Shown here piece by piece: positions 42,854-51,207 of a stretch of 62,169 bases of DNA (position 1 is the first letter of the stretch; the number at the start of each line of letters is the position of its first letter). Under the pieces are notes generated by a model. It was not told the origin of the DNA. It made no database searches and saw only the letters and a program-made list of their open reading frames with translations. The stretch comes from Pedobacter sp. SYP-B3415 (lineage in GTDB: Bacteria > Bacteroidota > Bacteroidia > Sphingobacteriales > Sphingobacteriaceae), in NCBI RefSeq assembly GCF_004138205.1, contig NZ_RXNQ01000010.1, positions 1 through 62,169 of the forward strand, in the 5' to 3' direction. The position numbers were made by a program, and so were the translations under genes.

Positions 42854-44704
42854 CTATTCTACAAGCGATGCGTCATAAAACCGCAGGTGCAGTCCGCGCA
42901 GCTTGTCGACAGGGAATTTCATAATTTTACGATCGTAGGTCATATAGCCGTTAACTTCCCCTTCAACATCGGTGGTCTGTGTATATACGGCAGCCGACAG
43001 GCCCAATGGAATAAGTTCCAGTAATCTGGCCGAAAATTTCTCATAACGGGCAAACAGATCATCTCCGTTCTTAAAATTCTGATAACCCCAATTGCGTTTT
43101 CCCGCGTCCCATAAGTGCCCCTCAATTGGCCAGCCTAGTCCGCCAAACTCGCCGAGTACAAGAATAGTCGAGTTTCCGAAGAGGTCGGGCCGCGGCATGG
43201 CAGGGTGCGGATAATTGTGCAGGTCGGTCATGTGCCCGGTCGGTTCGAAATTCCCGCCGCTGGCGCTGTTGACAAGGCGCGAGGGATCTTTTTTCATCGT
43301 CCATTCGGTGATCTCGCGCGTTTTGAACTGGCCCCAGGCTTCATTGAATGGTGTCCAGACAACAATACTCGGGTAATTATGTAAAACGTTCATGATACGC
43401 TCCCATTCCTGGCGGTAATATCCCTCAGATTCGGGACTTCGTTTTTTATCTGTACCCTTGTCAAGAATACCCGGGCGTTGCTCCCAGCCGTTACCGAGAT
43501 CTCCGCTGGGCATATCCTGCCATAACAACATGCCCTTGCGATCACAGTACGTGTAATAACGGGCTGGCTCCACTTTAATGTGTTTACGAATCATGTTGCA
43601 GCCCATTTCATGCAACTTGTCGATATCATAAATCATAGCCGCTTCTGTGGGCGGCGTGTATAAGCCGTCCGGCCACCAACCCTGATCAAGCGGACCATAT
43701 TGAAACAAAAATTTATTGTTCAGATACATACGCTGAATACCCTTACTGTCTTTTACCATCGAAATCTTACGCATGGCAAAATAACTCGTTACCTGATCTA
43801 TCACTTTGTTGTTTCTGACCAGGCTGATCTGCAAGTCGTACAGAAATGGATTTTGAGGCGACCAGAGTTTTTGATCCTTTAAAGTAATCGAGGCGGTTTC
43901 AGAGGCCGGAAATTGCTGCTCGCTCACCTTGGTCTTGCCGTCATAGACAACCACCTTTAGCAGATCGCCGGGGCTGGCCTGCGCAACGCTGGCACTGATC
44001 TGCAGTTGCTTCGCATCTATATCTGGTGTCTGGCGGGTAGCGGCAATATAACTTTTCGGTACAGCTTCCAGCCAGACGGTTTGCCAGATGCCGGTAACCG
44101 GCGTGTACCAGATGCCTTCAGGCTTTTTGACCTGTTTGCCGCGCGGCTGCGGACCATCGTCGGTAGGATCCCAGACTTTAACTTTTATCTCCTGTGATGC
44201 ACCTTTTTTCAGCAGCGCTGTGATATTAAAGCTGAACGGATCAAAGCCGCCTTCATGCGTGCCGGCCGGTTGTCCGTTCACGAATACTTCAGCACGCCAG
44301 TCGACGGCACCAAAGTGTAACAACACGTCTTTTCCCCGCATAGATGCTGGTATGCTGATCGTGTTTTTATACCACAGAACACTGTCCTTACCAACCGTCC
44401 GGCCAACGCCCGAAAGCGCAGATTCGACGGCAAAGGGCACCAATATCTCTCCTTCGTAGCGGGCCGGTTCGGCCTGGCCTTTCGGCGTGATGGCGTATGA
44501 CCAGATACCATTCAGATTTTTCCAGTTGTTGGTTCGTGTCATTTGCGGCCGCGGATATTCGGGCAATGGGGCTTTCGGGTCCACTTTTTCTGCCCATGGA
44601 CTGACTATCCGGTTTTTGGCGAGCGCCCATTTGGTTTGTGTAAATCCGGGCAGGGCTGTCAGGAGCAGCATGGCTGTCACGAGCAGCCTGTTTATTTTAT
44701 TCAT
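42854..44704 (-). CDS. Glycoside hydrolase family 2 (beta-galactosidase/glucuronidase type)
   Basis: About 616 residues from the ATG at 44704 (MNKINRLLVTAML). A signal peptide is followed by a sugar-binding jelly roll (about 55-220; NGIWSYAITPKG, LLHFGAVDWRAEVFVNG), an Ig-like domain and the TIM barrel. The acid/base Glu is in VVWTPFNEAWGQF and the nucleophile Glu in ILVLGEFGGLGW. The substrate could be beta-galactosides, glucuronides or mannosides. It is a single-gene unit downstream of the HxlR gene, and a TTTCCCTAA motif lies 21 bases before its start. Confidence 0.92.
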   Translation of the reverse strand: MNKINRLLVTAMLLLTALPGFTQTKWALAKNRIVSPWAEKVDPKAPLPEYPRPQMTRTNNWKNLNGIWSYAITPKGQAEPARYEGEILVPFAVESALSGVGRTVGKDSVLWYKNTISIPASMRGKDVLLHFGAVDWRAEVFVNGQPAGTHEGGFDPFSFNITALLKKGASQEIKVKVWDPTDDGPQPRGKQVKKPEGIWYTPVTGIWQTVWLEAVPKSYIAATRQTPDIDAKQLQISASVAQASPGDLLKVVVYDGKTKVSEQQFPASETASITLKDQKLWSPQNPFLYDLQISLVRNNKVIDQVTSYFAMRKISMVKDSKGIQRMYLNNKFLFQYGPLDQGWWPDGLYTPPTEAAMIYDIDKLHEMGCNMIRKHIKVEPARYYTYCDRKGMLLWQDMPSGDLGNGWEQRPGILDKGTDKKRSPESEGYYRQEWERIMNVLHNYPSIVVWTPFNEAWGQFKTREITEWTMKKDPSRLVNSASGGNFEPTGHMTDLHNYPHPAMPRPDLFGNSTILVLGEFGGLGWPIEGHLWDAGKRNWGYQNFKNGDDLFARYEKFSARLLELIPLGLSAAVYTQTTDVEGEVNGYMTYDRKIMKFPVDKLRGLHLRFYDASLVE

Positions 44705-44797
44705 GTGGGGTAAAACGATTTTGGTTTCCCTAAGATAGGTTAATATCTGACAAGGAAAACCAATGCAACCGAAACTTTGCAAACGGCTGCGGCCCGC

Positions 44798-45151
44798 CTA
44801 TACCAACTCTGTAACTCCGGCGAGATACAGGTGCCGGTTGGCTTCACCCCACTCATTCATCGCCTCCAATACCTGAAGTATGGACACCCCGAGTTCGCTG
44901 AGCCGGTACTCTACTTTTTGTGGAAGAACAGGATATACCCTCTTTTGCACGATTCCATGCTCCTCCAGCTCCTTTAGCTGCAGTTGTATTACACGGCGGC
45001 TTGCAAGTCCTATCTCCCGCTGCAGTGCACCCGGTCTGTGCACCCCCCTGCTGATCGCATCGATGATACAGGGTTTCCATTTACTGCCGATTACCCGGGC
45101 GGTCACCTTGATTCCGCATTCCAGGTGCTCGGGAGTTTTTCGTTCATACAT
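44798..45151 (-). CDS. HxlR-family transcriptional regulator
   Basis: A 117-residue winged-helix regulator starting MYERKTPEHLEC. The family core GSKWKPCIIDAI is followed by HRPGALQREIGLASRRVIQLQLKELEEHGIV and VEYRLSELG. Cys12 and Cys27 could be redox- or aldehyde-sensitive, as in other HxlR proteins. The start at 45151 fits the family length; the frame extends 13 codons upstream. It is divergent from an NAD(P)-dependent reductase gene that it probably controls. Confidence 0.92.
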   Translation of the reverse strand: MYERKTPEHLECGIKVTARVIGSKWKPCIIDAISRGVHRPGALQREIGLASRRVIQLQLKELEEHGIVQKRVYPVLPQKVEYRLSELGVSILQVLEAMNEWGEANRHLYLAGVTELV

Positions 45152-45221
45152 ATCCAAATCCTTTCTTGTGCTAAAATACCTCCCCGGCAACCAAATGTCA
45201 ATTATAGAGATAGAGATAATT

Positions 45222-45248
45222 TTTTCCCTATTGAATCGGTTTTCCCTA
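45222..45248. promoter_or_regulatory. Direct repeats TTTTCCCTA in the HxlR/reductase intergenic region
   Basis: Two copies of TTTTCCCTA at 45222-45230 and 45240-45248 start 18 bases apart, about two helical turns. They lie between the divergent HxlR and reductase genes. A related TTTCCCTAA lies at 44725-44733 before the GH2 gene. This is a candidate HxlR operator. Confidence 0.35.
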
Positions 45249-45298
45249 ATTGTACGTCTTTTCAGGATTCCACAAATTGCGTCTTTAACCGAAAAACA

Positions 45299-46174
45299 AT
45301 GAAACAGGGAACACGAAATATCAGAATAGCCATATTAGGACTCGGCGCGATGGGTACGGCGCTCGCTCAAACACTTCTTAACAAGGGAATAACACCTCTA
45401 GTATGGAACCGTTCTGAGGAAAAAACGCGCAACTTATCTCTGCAAGGCGCCGTTGCCTGCAAAACCAGCACGGAAGCAATAGTTAGTGCAGATCTGATCG
45501 TTCTTTGTCTGCTTGATAACGGGATCGTGCGGCACCTACTGGAACCGGATAAATTGCAGCTTGAAGGTAAGATCCTGATCAACCTGACAAACGGAACACC
45601 CGGGCAGGCAAATGATCTTGCTGCCTGGGCTGAATCAGCACGTTGCAGGTATATTGATGGCGGAATTATGGCCATACCGCCAATGATCGGCAGCGCTGAT
45701 GCCCTGATCATTTACAGCGGTAATGAAGAAGGATTTAATATTGCAGCGCCATTTTTAAATCTCTTTGCCACAAGCAGGTTCCTTGGCAATGATCCCGGCC
45801 TGGCCGCTTTGAATGATTTAGCGCTGCTGAGCTGCATGTATGGCCTGATGGGTGGATTTATCCACGCCGCAGCGCTATTAAAACAAGCCGAGCTCCCCGC
45901 CCGGTCATTCGTTCCGTTGGCCACATCATGTGTCAGCGGCATGTTGCCGGCATTGGAACAGCTGGCAGAGCAGATCGATACACGCACATACGAGAAAGAC
46001 GTGGTATCAAATCTTCAGATGCAGGCAGTTGGCTATCGCAACTTACTCGACACAACAGAAGCATTGGCTGTCAATCCGGCCCTGGTGGCGCCCATGCACA
46101 AGCTGATGCTCGGGGCGATTGCTAAGGGCTTTGACAGGGCAGACCTGTCGGCAATCATTGAAGTAATAGCCTGA
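45299..46174 (+). CDS. NAD(P)-dependent oxidoreductase, imine-reductase/6PGDH-like
   Basis: A 291-residue enzyme of the beta-hydroxyacid dehydrogenase/imine reductase group. The Rossmann motif is AILGLGAMGTALA (GLGAMG 14-19). WNRSEEKT follows the second strand. ILINLTNGTPGQANDLA and YIDGGIMAIPPMIG mark the substrate side as in imine-reductase-like proteins. The C-terminal helical domain forms the dimer. ATG 45299 matches the start of homology; the open frame upstream covers the intergenic region. It is divergently paired with hxlR. Confidence 0.88.
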   Translation: MKQGTRNIRIAILGLGAMGTALAQTLLNKGITPLVWNRSEEKTRNLSLQGAVACKTSTEAIVSADLIVLCLLDNGIVRHLLEPDKLQLEGKILINLTNGTPGQANDLAAWAESARCRYIDGGIMAIPPMIGSADALIIYSGNEEGFNIAAPFLNLFATSRFLGNDPGLAALNDLALLSCMYGLMGGFIHAAALLKQAELPARSFVPLATSCVSGMLPALEQLAEQIDTRTYEKDVVSNLQMQAVGYRNLLDTTEALAVNPALVAPMHKLMLGAIAKGFDRADLSAIIEVIA

Positions 46175-46293
46175 ACGCTGTCAATAATAACTGCGCCGAT
46201 TGCCTCAGATCATTTACCAATAAATGGAGGCGAGCCTGTAAAGACAGATCAGGTGTCGTAACTTTGCCCGGCGATCACATTCGCATTCAGAAC

Positions 46294-46854
46294 ATGTCAG
46301 CATTCCAGCCTGCACTTAACCTGCAGCTACCACTTCAAAATGAATTGGTCGCGTTGAAGCCGCTTCAGGAAGAAGATTTTGAAGCTTTATACCGCGTAGC
46401 TTCAGACCCGTTAATCTGGGAGCAGCATCCAAACAAGAACAGGTATCAGAAAGAGATTTTTCGCAATTTTTTCAACGGAGCAATGGAATCTGGCGGCGCC
46501 TATCTGATCCTGGACAGGCAAACAAACGAAATAGCAGGCAGCACCAGAATGTACGATCTGGATACTGAGCAGGCTAAGATCTGTATCGGCTACACGTTCC
46601 TGGCGCGGAAATTCTGGGGCAAGGGACATAACTCAGCCGCCAAAGCTCTGCTGCTCAGCCACGCATTTGGGTATGTTGCTGAAGTTCACTTTCATGTTGG
46701 GGCCGAAAACCTGCGCTCGCAAATCGCAATCAGCCGTATCGGTGCGAAAAAAATCGCTGAAATGGAAGTGGCTTACTACGGCGAACCGAGCAGATTAAAC
46801 TTTATCTACCGCATACGCAGGGACGAGTGGCAACAGCGCAATGAGAAAATGTAA
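46294..46854 (+). CDS. GNAT-family N-acetyltransferase
   Basis: A 186-residue RimJ/RimL-type acetyltransferase from ATG 46294. The N-terminal segment is ELVALKPLQEEDFEALYRVASDPLIWEQHP. The acetyl-CoA region is CIGYTFLARKFWGKGHNSAAKALLL, and the end is NLRSQIAISRIGAKKIAE. Substrates of this group include ribosomal proteins, amino acids and antibiotics; none can be chosen here. It stands alone, 119 bases after the reductase gene. Confidence 0.88.
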   Translation: MSAFQPALNLQLPLQNELVALKPLQEEDFEALYRVASDPLIWEQHPNKNRYQKEIFRNFFNGAMESGGAYLILDRQTNEIAGSTRMYDLDTEQAKICIGYTFLARKFWGKGHNSAAKALLLSHAFGYVAEVHFHVGAENLRSQIAISRIGAKKIAEMEVAYYGEPSRLNFIYRIRRDEWQQRNEKM

Positions 46855-47059
46855 GCAATCGTATACGCGGGCCTTTTTCACTGTTACCGCTTAAGATTCG
46901 GGAAGTTTTTTCCCAACTTCTACACACTTGTGGAAAATCATTCCGCTTATTGAACGATACGTTCAGGAGAGTATTTTTTCACGAAATAAACAATCACCTG
47001 TTAATCAAACGTTTACAAAACAAAAAGTTTTCACCTATCCTTTGGCTGTTTCTTTGCAA

Positions 47060-47147
47060 ATAGTTCTGTACTGACGGCCTGGATGAGGCCACAGTAACAA
47101 TAGGGATGATTGTCCTCGTTATTTATCAATAACGAGGATTTTTTTTT
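47060..47147 (+). ncRNA. Candidate small RNA with two hairpins and its own terminator
   Basis: Hairpin 1 pairs TACTG/CAGTA and GGCCT/AGGCC (47069-47096) around a GGATG loop. Hairpin 2 pairs TCCTCGTTATT with AATAACGAGGA (47113-47138) around TATC, then nine T residues (47139-47147). This is a textbook intrinsic terminator that lies before, not after, the next gene. A TTTCTTTG box at 47049-47056 could be the -7 element. No good reading frame fits the 88 bases. It could be a free sRNA or an attenuated leader of the gene at 47221. Confidence 0.6.
47113..47147 (+). terminator. Strong intrinsic terminator upstream of the 47221 gene
   Basis: An 11-bp perfect stem with a four-base loop is followed by nine T residues. 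No protein gene ends just before it on the plus strand (the nearest stop is at 46854, about 260 bases away), so it must end a short untranslated RNA or act as an attenuator. Confidence 0.88.
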
Positions 47148-47220
47148 GTTCGACTTTTTTTCATTCCCGGGTTTCAGAAATGTGAAACGTATAATATCTT
47201 CGCAAAGCCAACAAACCTTC

Positions 47221-47571
47221 ATGACGCATCCGTATAAACAGCAGCTTTTGCTTAACCTGAAAACTTTTTTTAGCGACAAATCCTGGCGCATTACCCCCGA
47301 TTTTGAGAACGGACGTGAGGAGATCATTATCATCGTTCATCGGCCGGAAGACATCGGTTATCTGCATAGCCACCTATACGAGATTTTAGCGGCTTTGCCG
47401 GATATCAACCTCCCCAGCGAACGGACGATCATTGGTTTCTGCCTGCCGGATGGCTCCGGCTACCGCTCACATCTGATTAACCCGAGCAAACAGGATGAAA
47501 TAAACCTTGCACTGATTGGCTACAGGCCTGAACGCAAACCGCGAACCGTTCTTTTCGAAAATCTGACCTGA
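47221..47571 (+). CDS. Hypothetical protein, 116 residues
   Basis: From ATG 47221 (MTHPYKQQLLLNLKTFFSDKS). It is cytoplasmic with mixed alpha/beta character. Motifs that might define a family are EEIIIIVHRPEDIGYLHSHLYE and TIIGFCLPDGSGYRSH. I do not recognise it. A GTTTCA/TGAAAC inverted repeat at 47171-47188 and a strong terminator lie in its upstream region, suggesting regulated expression. The longer reading frame upstream runs through the terminator hairpin and is unlikely to be translated. Confidence 0.65.
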   Translation: MTHPYKQQLLLNLKTFFSDKSWRITPDFENGREEIIIIVHRPEDIGYLHSHLYEILAALPDINLPSERTIIGFCLPDGSGYRSHLINPSKQDEINLALIGYRPERKPRTVLFENLT

Positions 47572-47774
47572 TCCCGAACACCCGATAGATAAGGTTATAC
47601 GAGGTATTAACTATCCTGAGTCCTTTCATCTGTCCATCAGGAGCCATGCGCTTCCTTGCGGGTTTTTGCGGCTATATGAGTGATTTTGAGTTTTTGATTT
47701 CCAAAGCTGATTCGTTTTATTAATTTAACGCAAAAATTGGATCAATATCTATTGCATCATTTAAACTTATTATT

Positions 47775-49028
47775 ATGACCATGTTCGTACGCTCCTCCAT
47801 TGTCATCGGCGCTTTTTTGTTGTCGCGCTTTGCCTGCGCTGACACGCAGCCTCGGACCCATGCTCAAGGGCAGATAACAGCAGAAACGCCCGCTCCCGCG
47901 TCGAAGATAATTACCGGAGCCGATCAGGTTCCCGCTTACCTCCCACTGCTTAAGGGCAAACGGGTCGGGATGCTCGTTAATCAGACTTCAGTAATTGGCA
48001 AAAAACTAAGTGTAGACAGCCTTCGAAGTCATGGTATTGATATAAAGGCGATTTTCGGACCTGAGCATGGCTTCCGTGCAAACGCGAGCAACGGGGCGGT
48101 GGTAAAGGATGAGATCGACAAAGAAACCGGAATACCAATCATTTCGCTGTATGGAGCAAAACGCAAGCCTTCAAAGGCAGACATGGCCGGCCTCGATATC
48201 ATGGTGTTTGATATCGCCGACGTTGGCTGCCGGTTCTATACCAATATCAATACGCTTGCCGATGTTATGGAAGCCTGCGCCGAAAATAACAAGGAATTAA
48301 TCATTCTCGACCGGCCGAACCCAAATGCGTATGTAGACGGACCAATCCTGGATATGCGTTTTAAATCCGGTATCGGGAAATTTCCGATTCCTGCTACTCA
48401 TGGTATGACCATAGGCGAATTTGCACAAATGATAAACGGCGAGGGCTGGCTACCAAACAAACTAAAATGCAAGATAAATGTGATCAAGGTGAAAAACTAC
48501 GACCACAGCATGTACTATGAAATGCCTGTAAAACCGTCGCCGAACCTGAATACCCAGGCTTCGGTCATACTCTACCCTACTTTATGTTTGTTTGAAGGAA
48601 CAATCATCAGCCAGGGACGCGGCACCTATATGCCGTTTACCGTACTCGGCGCACCGGCACTTAAGGGCAAATACGACTTCAACTTCAAGCCCGTAAGTAT
48701 TAAAGGCATGTCTGAAAGTCCGCTGCATCAGGATGCAACTTGTTACGGCCTGGACCTGAGAAATACCGATCTTAAAAAATTTCATGCTGCCAAAAAAATT
48801 AACCTTAAATGGATGATCGAGTTATATAATGCCTATCCTGATAAAAGTAAATTTTTTGATTCATCGCAAAGTAAAGCTATGGGCCGCATTGAGCGGTTGA
48901 TCGGCAATGATGTTTTTGTAAAACAACTTGCCCAGGGTATGAGTGAGGAAGAGATCAGGAAAACATGGGAACCCGGGTTAACTACCTATAAAAAAATGCG
49001 TAAACAGTATACGCTGTATGCAGACTGA
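47775..49028 (+). CDS. namZ: NamZ-type exo-beta-N-acetylmuramidase (GH171, DUF1343)
   Basis: A 417-residue exported protein with a signal peptide and a short low-complexity linker. The DUF1343 core starts at about 60 with KGKRVGMLVNQTSVIGK. It contains IFGPEHGFRANASNGA, IPIISLYGAKRKPS, MVFDIADVGCRFYTNI and ILDRPNPN, and PSPNLNTQASVILYPTLCLFEGT near the substrate cleft. NamZ enzymes release terminal MurNAc from peptidoglycan fragments and are part of cell-wall recycling or scavenging. A terminator follows its stop. Confidence 0.9.
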   Translation: MTMFVRSSIVIGAFLLSRFACADTQPRTHAQGQITAETPAPASKIITGADQVPAYLPLLKGKRVGMLVNQTSVIGKKLSVDSLRSHGIDIKAIFGPEHGFRANASNGAVVKDEIDKETGIPIISLYGAKRKPSKADMAGLDIMVFDIADVGCRFYTNINTLADVMEACAENNKELIILDRPNPNAYVDGPILDMRFKSGIGKFPIPATHGMTIGEFAQMINGEGWLPNKLKCKINVIKVKNYDHSMYYEMPVKPSPNLNTQASVILYPTLCLFEGTIISQGRGTYMPFTVLGAPALKGKYDFNFKPVSIKGMSESPLHQDATCYGLDLRNTDLKKFHAAKKINLKWMIELYNAYPDKSKFFDSSQSKAMGRIERLIGNDVFVKQLAQGMSEEEIRKTWEPGLTTYKKMRKQYTLYAD

Positions 49029-49058
49029 TCCCTGGATGCGTAGCGTCAAACTTATAAA

Positions 49059-49090
49059 AACCTGCATATCCATATGCGGGTTTTTCTTTT
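49059..49090 (+). terminator. Terminator of the NamZ gene
   Basis: Arms AACCTGCATAT and ATATGCGGGTT (one G-T pair) enclose a CC loop and are followed by TTTCTTTT, 30 bases after the stop codon. Confidence 0.88.
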
Positions 49091-49327
49091 ACCAGTCTTC
49101 CGGTCCCGGCAAGAATAGCGGGCAAACCCATTATCCGCGTAGGCCGCCCGCCGGAGGTTGATACGACCTTCTTATGAGCAAATCATGACTGGAGTCTATT
49201 GGTGAATTAGCAAACCCGGCGGCCCACCAGTCAATGACTGAGACAAACCGCAGGCGAGCGCAAAAAAAAATCCACGCTGACGTAGGGGTGAAAGGCTGGA
49301 CTCGTGTATCATACTAAAAGACACGAA

Positions 49328-50419
49328 ATGAATTGCACGAAGGCCTGCCCTAAAGCTCTGTTATATCTGATACTGCCCGCCATACTGGTTTGTTCGCTGA
49401 AGGCTGTTGGCCAGACGAACGGAAAAATAAATATAGGGCTTGTATATCCGCTCAGCACCGGCGGGCAAAGTTCCGTGCGCGACACAAATATCCTGTCTGT
49501 TCATGTTCTTGTTGGTGTTTCTGCTGCAGAACGTGGTCTGGCTTTCGCCGGCCTGAGTAATGTATCGCGGCATGAGTCTGCTGGGATCCGCTTTGCGAGT
49601 CTTTCCAACCATAGCGGGGGCCGGACCTCCGGTTTGCAATTTGCAGGCCTCGTCAACACATCGGGGGCGGCAAAAGGAATTTCTTTTGCCGGTTTGGCTA
49701 ACCTCTCAAAAAATCTGGAAGGCATGCAATTCGCCGGCTTATTCAACAAAGCCCTTGCAAGCCGCGGCATGCAGGTTGCAGGCTTTGCAAACCTTGCTAA
49801 AGATATGCGGGGTGTACAGCTGGCCAGTTTCGCAAATATTGCCGGGAACGTAGACGGCTTTCAGATGGCAGCCTTCCTCAACGTAGCGCACAGGGTAAAC
49901 GGTGTGCAGCTTTCGGGTTTTATAAACATTGCAACACACAGCGATTATCCGCTTGGCCTGATTAACCTGATAAAGGATGGCCAAAAGTCGGTTGGTGCCT
50001 CGATAGATGAGACTGAAACGATCATGCTCAATTTCAAATCAGGCGGCCGTGTCCTGTACGGAATTCTTGGTGTGGGGTACAACCTCAAAAACGCTGAAGA
50101 AACTTATGCTTTCGAAGGTGGTTTCGGCGCACACCTGTTAAGCAGCAGGGAGTTCCGTCTGGATCTCGAAGCTACCGCTCAAAGCCTTGAAAATTTCCGA
50201 AGCGGAAACTATCTCCGAAGCGCCGTCAAAGTGCTGCCCGCGTTCCAGACAGGTCCGGTTGCTATCTTCGGCGGCCCAACGTTCAACTACCTCACAACAA
50301 ACACCACAGAGGGCAAAGAACTGTTCCGCCATCACCTGCATACCTGGAATGGCAACAATGCCCGGAATTTTCAGGCCTTGTACGTCGGCTATACTGCAGG
50401 CCTCCAGGTACAATTTTAA
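49328..50419 (+). CDS. G-x-Q repeat envelope protein (paralogue of the STN protein)
   Basis: A 363-residue exported protein starting MNCTKACPKALLYL, signal peptide to about KAVGQ. About eight 20-residue repeats (G-x-x-F/V-A-G-L/F-x-N pattern: GLQFAGLVN, GMQFAGLFN, GVQLASFAN, GVQLSGFIN) are followed by SDYPLGLINLIKDG and a barrel-like domain ending in Phe. The repeats and C-terminal part match residues 275-589 of the protein at 11189, but STN and carboxypeptidase-like domains are absent. It is followed by a GIN-domain lipoprotein gene only 23 bases away, so the two are probably co-transcribed. Confidence 0.8.
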   Translation: MNCTKACPKALLYLILPAILVCSLKAVGQTNGKINIGLVYPLSTGGQSSVRDTNILSVHVLVGVSAAERGLAFAGLSNVSRHESAGIRFASLSNHSGGRTSGLQFAGLVNTSGAAKGISFAGLANLSKNLEGMQFAGLFNKALASRGMQVAGFANLAKDMRGVQLASFANIAGNVDGFQMAAFLNVAHRVNGVQLSGFINIATHSDYPLGLINLIKDGQKSVGASIDETETIMLNFKSGGRVLYGILGVGYNLKNAEETYAFEGGFGAHLLSSREFRLDLEATAQSLENFRSGNYLRSAVKVLPAFQTGPVAIFGGPTFNYLTTNTTEGKELFRHHLHTWNGNNARNFQALYVGYTAGLQVQF

Positions 50420-50442
50420 CTGTAAACAATAAAAACACATAT

Positions 50443-51111
50443 ATGAAACACAAAACTTTACATTTTCTCATCCCGGCCATCGCTGCCATCGTACCAATGT
50501 TAACAGGCTGCCAGAAATTTATGCTTACACCAGATGGAAATCAGAAAACTGAAATACGCAGCGTTCAGTCCTTTACCGGCATAGAAAGCAATGGCGCTTC
50601 GCCGGTTTATGTAACTTACGGCGAGGAGCTGAAAGTAGAGGTCAGGGGATCTGCAAATTTGCTTAAGCACTTCCAGAGCCGCGTAGCCGGCAGGCAGCTC
50701 GTGCTTGGGTTTGAAGGCGTCAGTTTGCAGCGCAGTGACGTATCAGTTTATGTCACGATGCCTGAGATGGAGCGCGCAGCCCTAAGCGGAAGCGGTACCA
50801 TGGAGATAGAGGGCAGCTTTCCCGCGAAGGAGCAATTTAAAGCAGAAATAAGCGGCTCTGGCGAGATTCGGCTCAATGGCGATATGAAGACTAAATCGCT
50901 TGTCGTGGATCTTTCTGGTTCAGGGGCAGCCTATCTGGAAAACCTCGACAGTGAAAAAGCTGAAGTTCAGATATCCGGAAGCGGAAGCCTGCACTGCCGG
51001 ATCAGCGATTTGCTTAAAGCCCGTATCAGCGGCAGCGGAGATGTCTACTACTACGGAAATCCTACAGTTGACAGCCGGATTTCCGGATCTGGAAAAACCC
51101 GGAAAATGTGA
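50443..51111 (+). CDS. GIN-domain (DUF2807) lipoprotein
   Basis: A 222-residue lipoprotein (PMLTGC23QK) with a head GIN domain, a right-handed beta-helix-like fold. It shows the typical repeated I/L-S-G-S-G turns: LSGSGTMEIEG, EISGSGEIRLNG, DLSGSGAAYLE, QISGSGSLHCR and ARISGSGDVYYYG. These proteins are common in the Bacteroidota envelope and often sit in stress or regulatory neighbourhoods; the function is unknown. It is probably in an operon with the G-x-Q repeat gene and ends at a shared bidirectional terminator. Confidence 0.9.
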   Translation: MKHKTLHFLIPAIAAIVPMLTGCQKFMLTPDGNQKTEIRSVQSFTGIESNGASPVYVTYGEELKVEVRGSANLLKHFQSRVAGRQLVLGFEGVSLQRSDVSVYVTMPEMERAALSGSGTMEIEGSFPAKEQFKAEISGSGEIRLNGDMKTKSLVVDLSGSGAAYLENLDSEKAEVQISGSGSLHCRISDLLKARISGSGDVYYYGNPTVDSRISGSGKTRKM

Positions 51112-51144
51112 TAACAGTGTCAGCAGCAGTTGCTGTCGTGTCAA

Positions 51145-51177
51145 CAAAAAAGCTTCCTGATACGGGAAGCTTTTTAT
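51145..51177. terminator. Bidirectional terminator between convergent genes
   Basis: AAGCTTCC (51150-51157) pairs with GGAAGCTT (51165-51172), flanked by A-runs on the left and TTTTT on the right. It serves both the GIN gene and the LiaF-like gene on the other strand. Confidence 0.9.
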
Positions 51178-51207
51178 TTATATGGAAGGCGTTGCCACCT
51201 GTTATTT

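Noticed and set aside
47110..47220. N-terminal extension of the 47221 protein
   Set aside because: The extension would be translated through the terminator hairpin and T-run and is Phe-rich nonsense. ATG 47221 gives a normal protein start.
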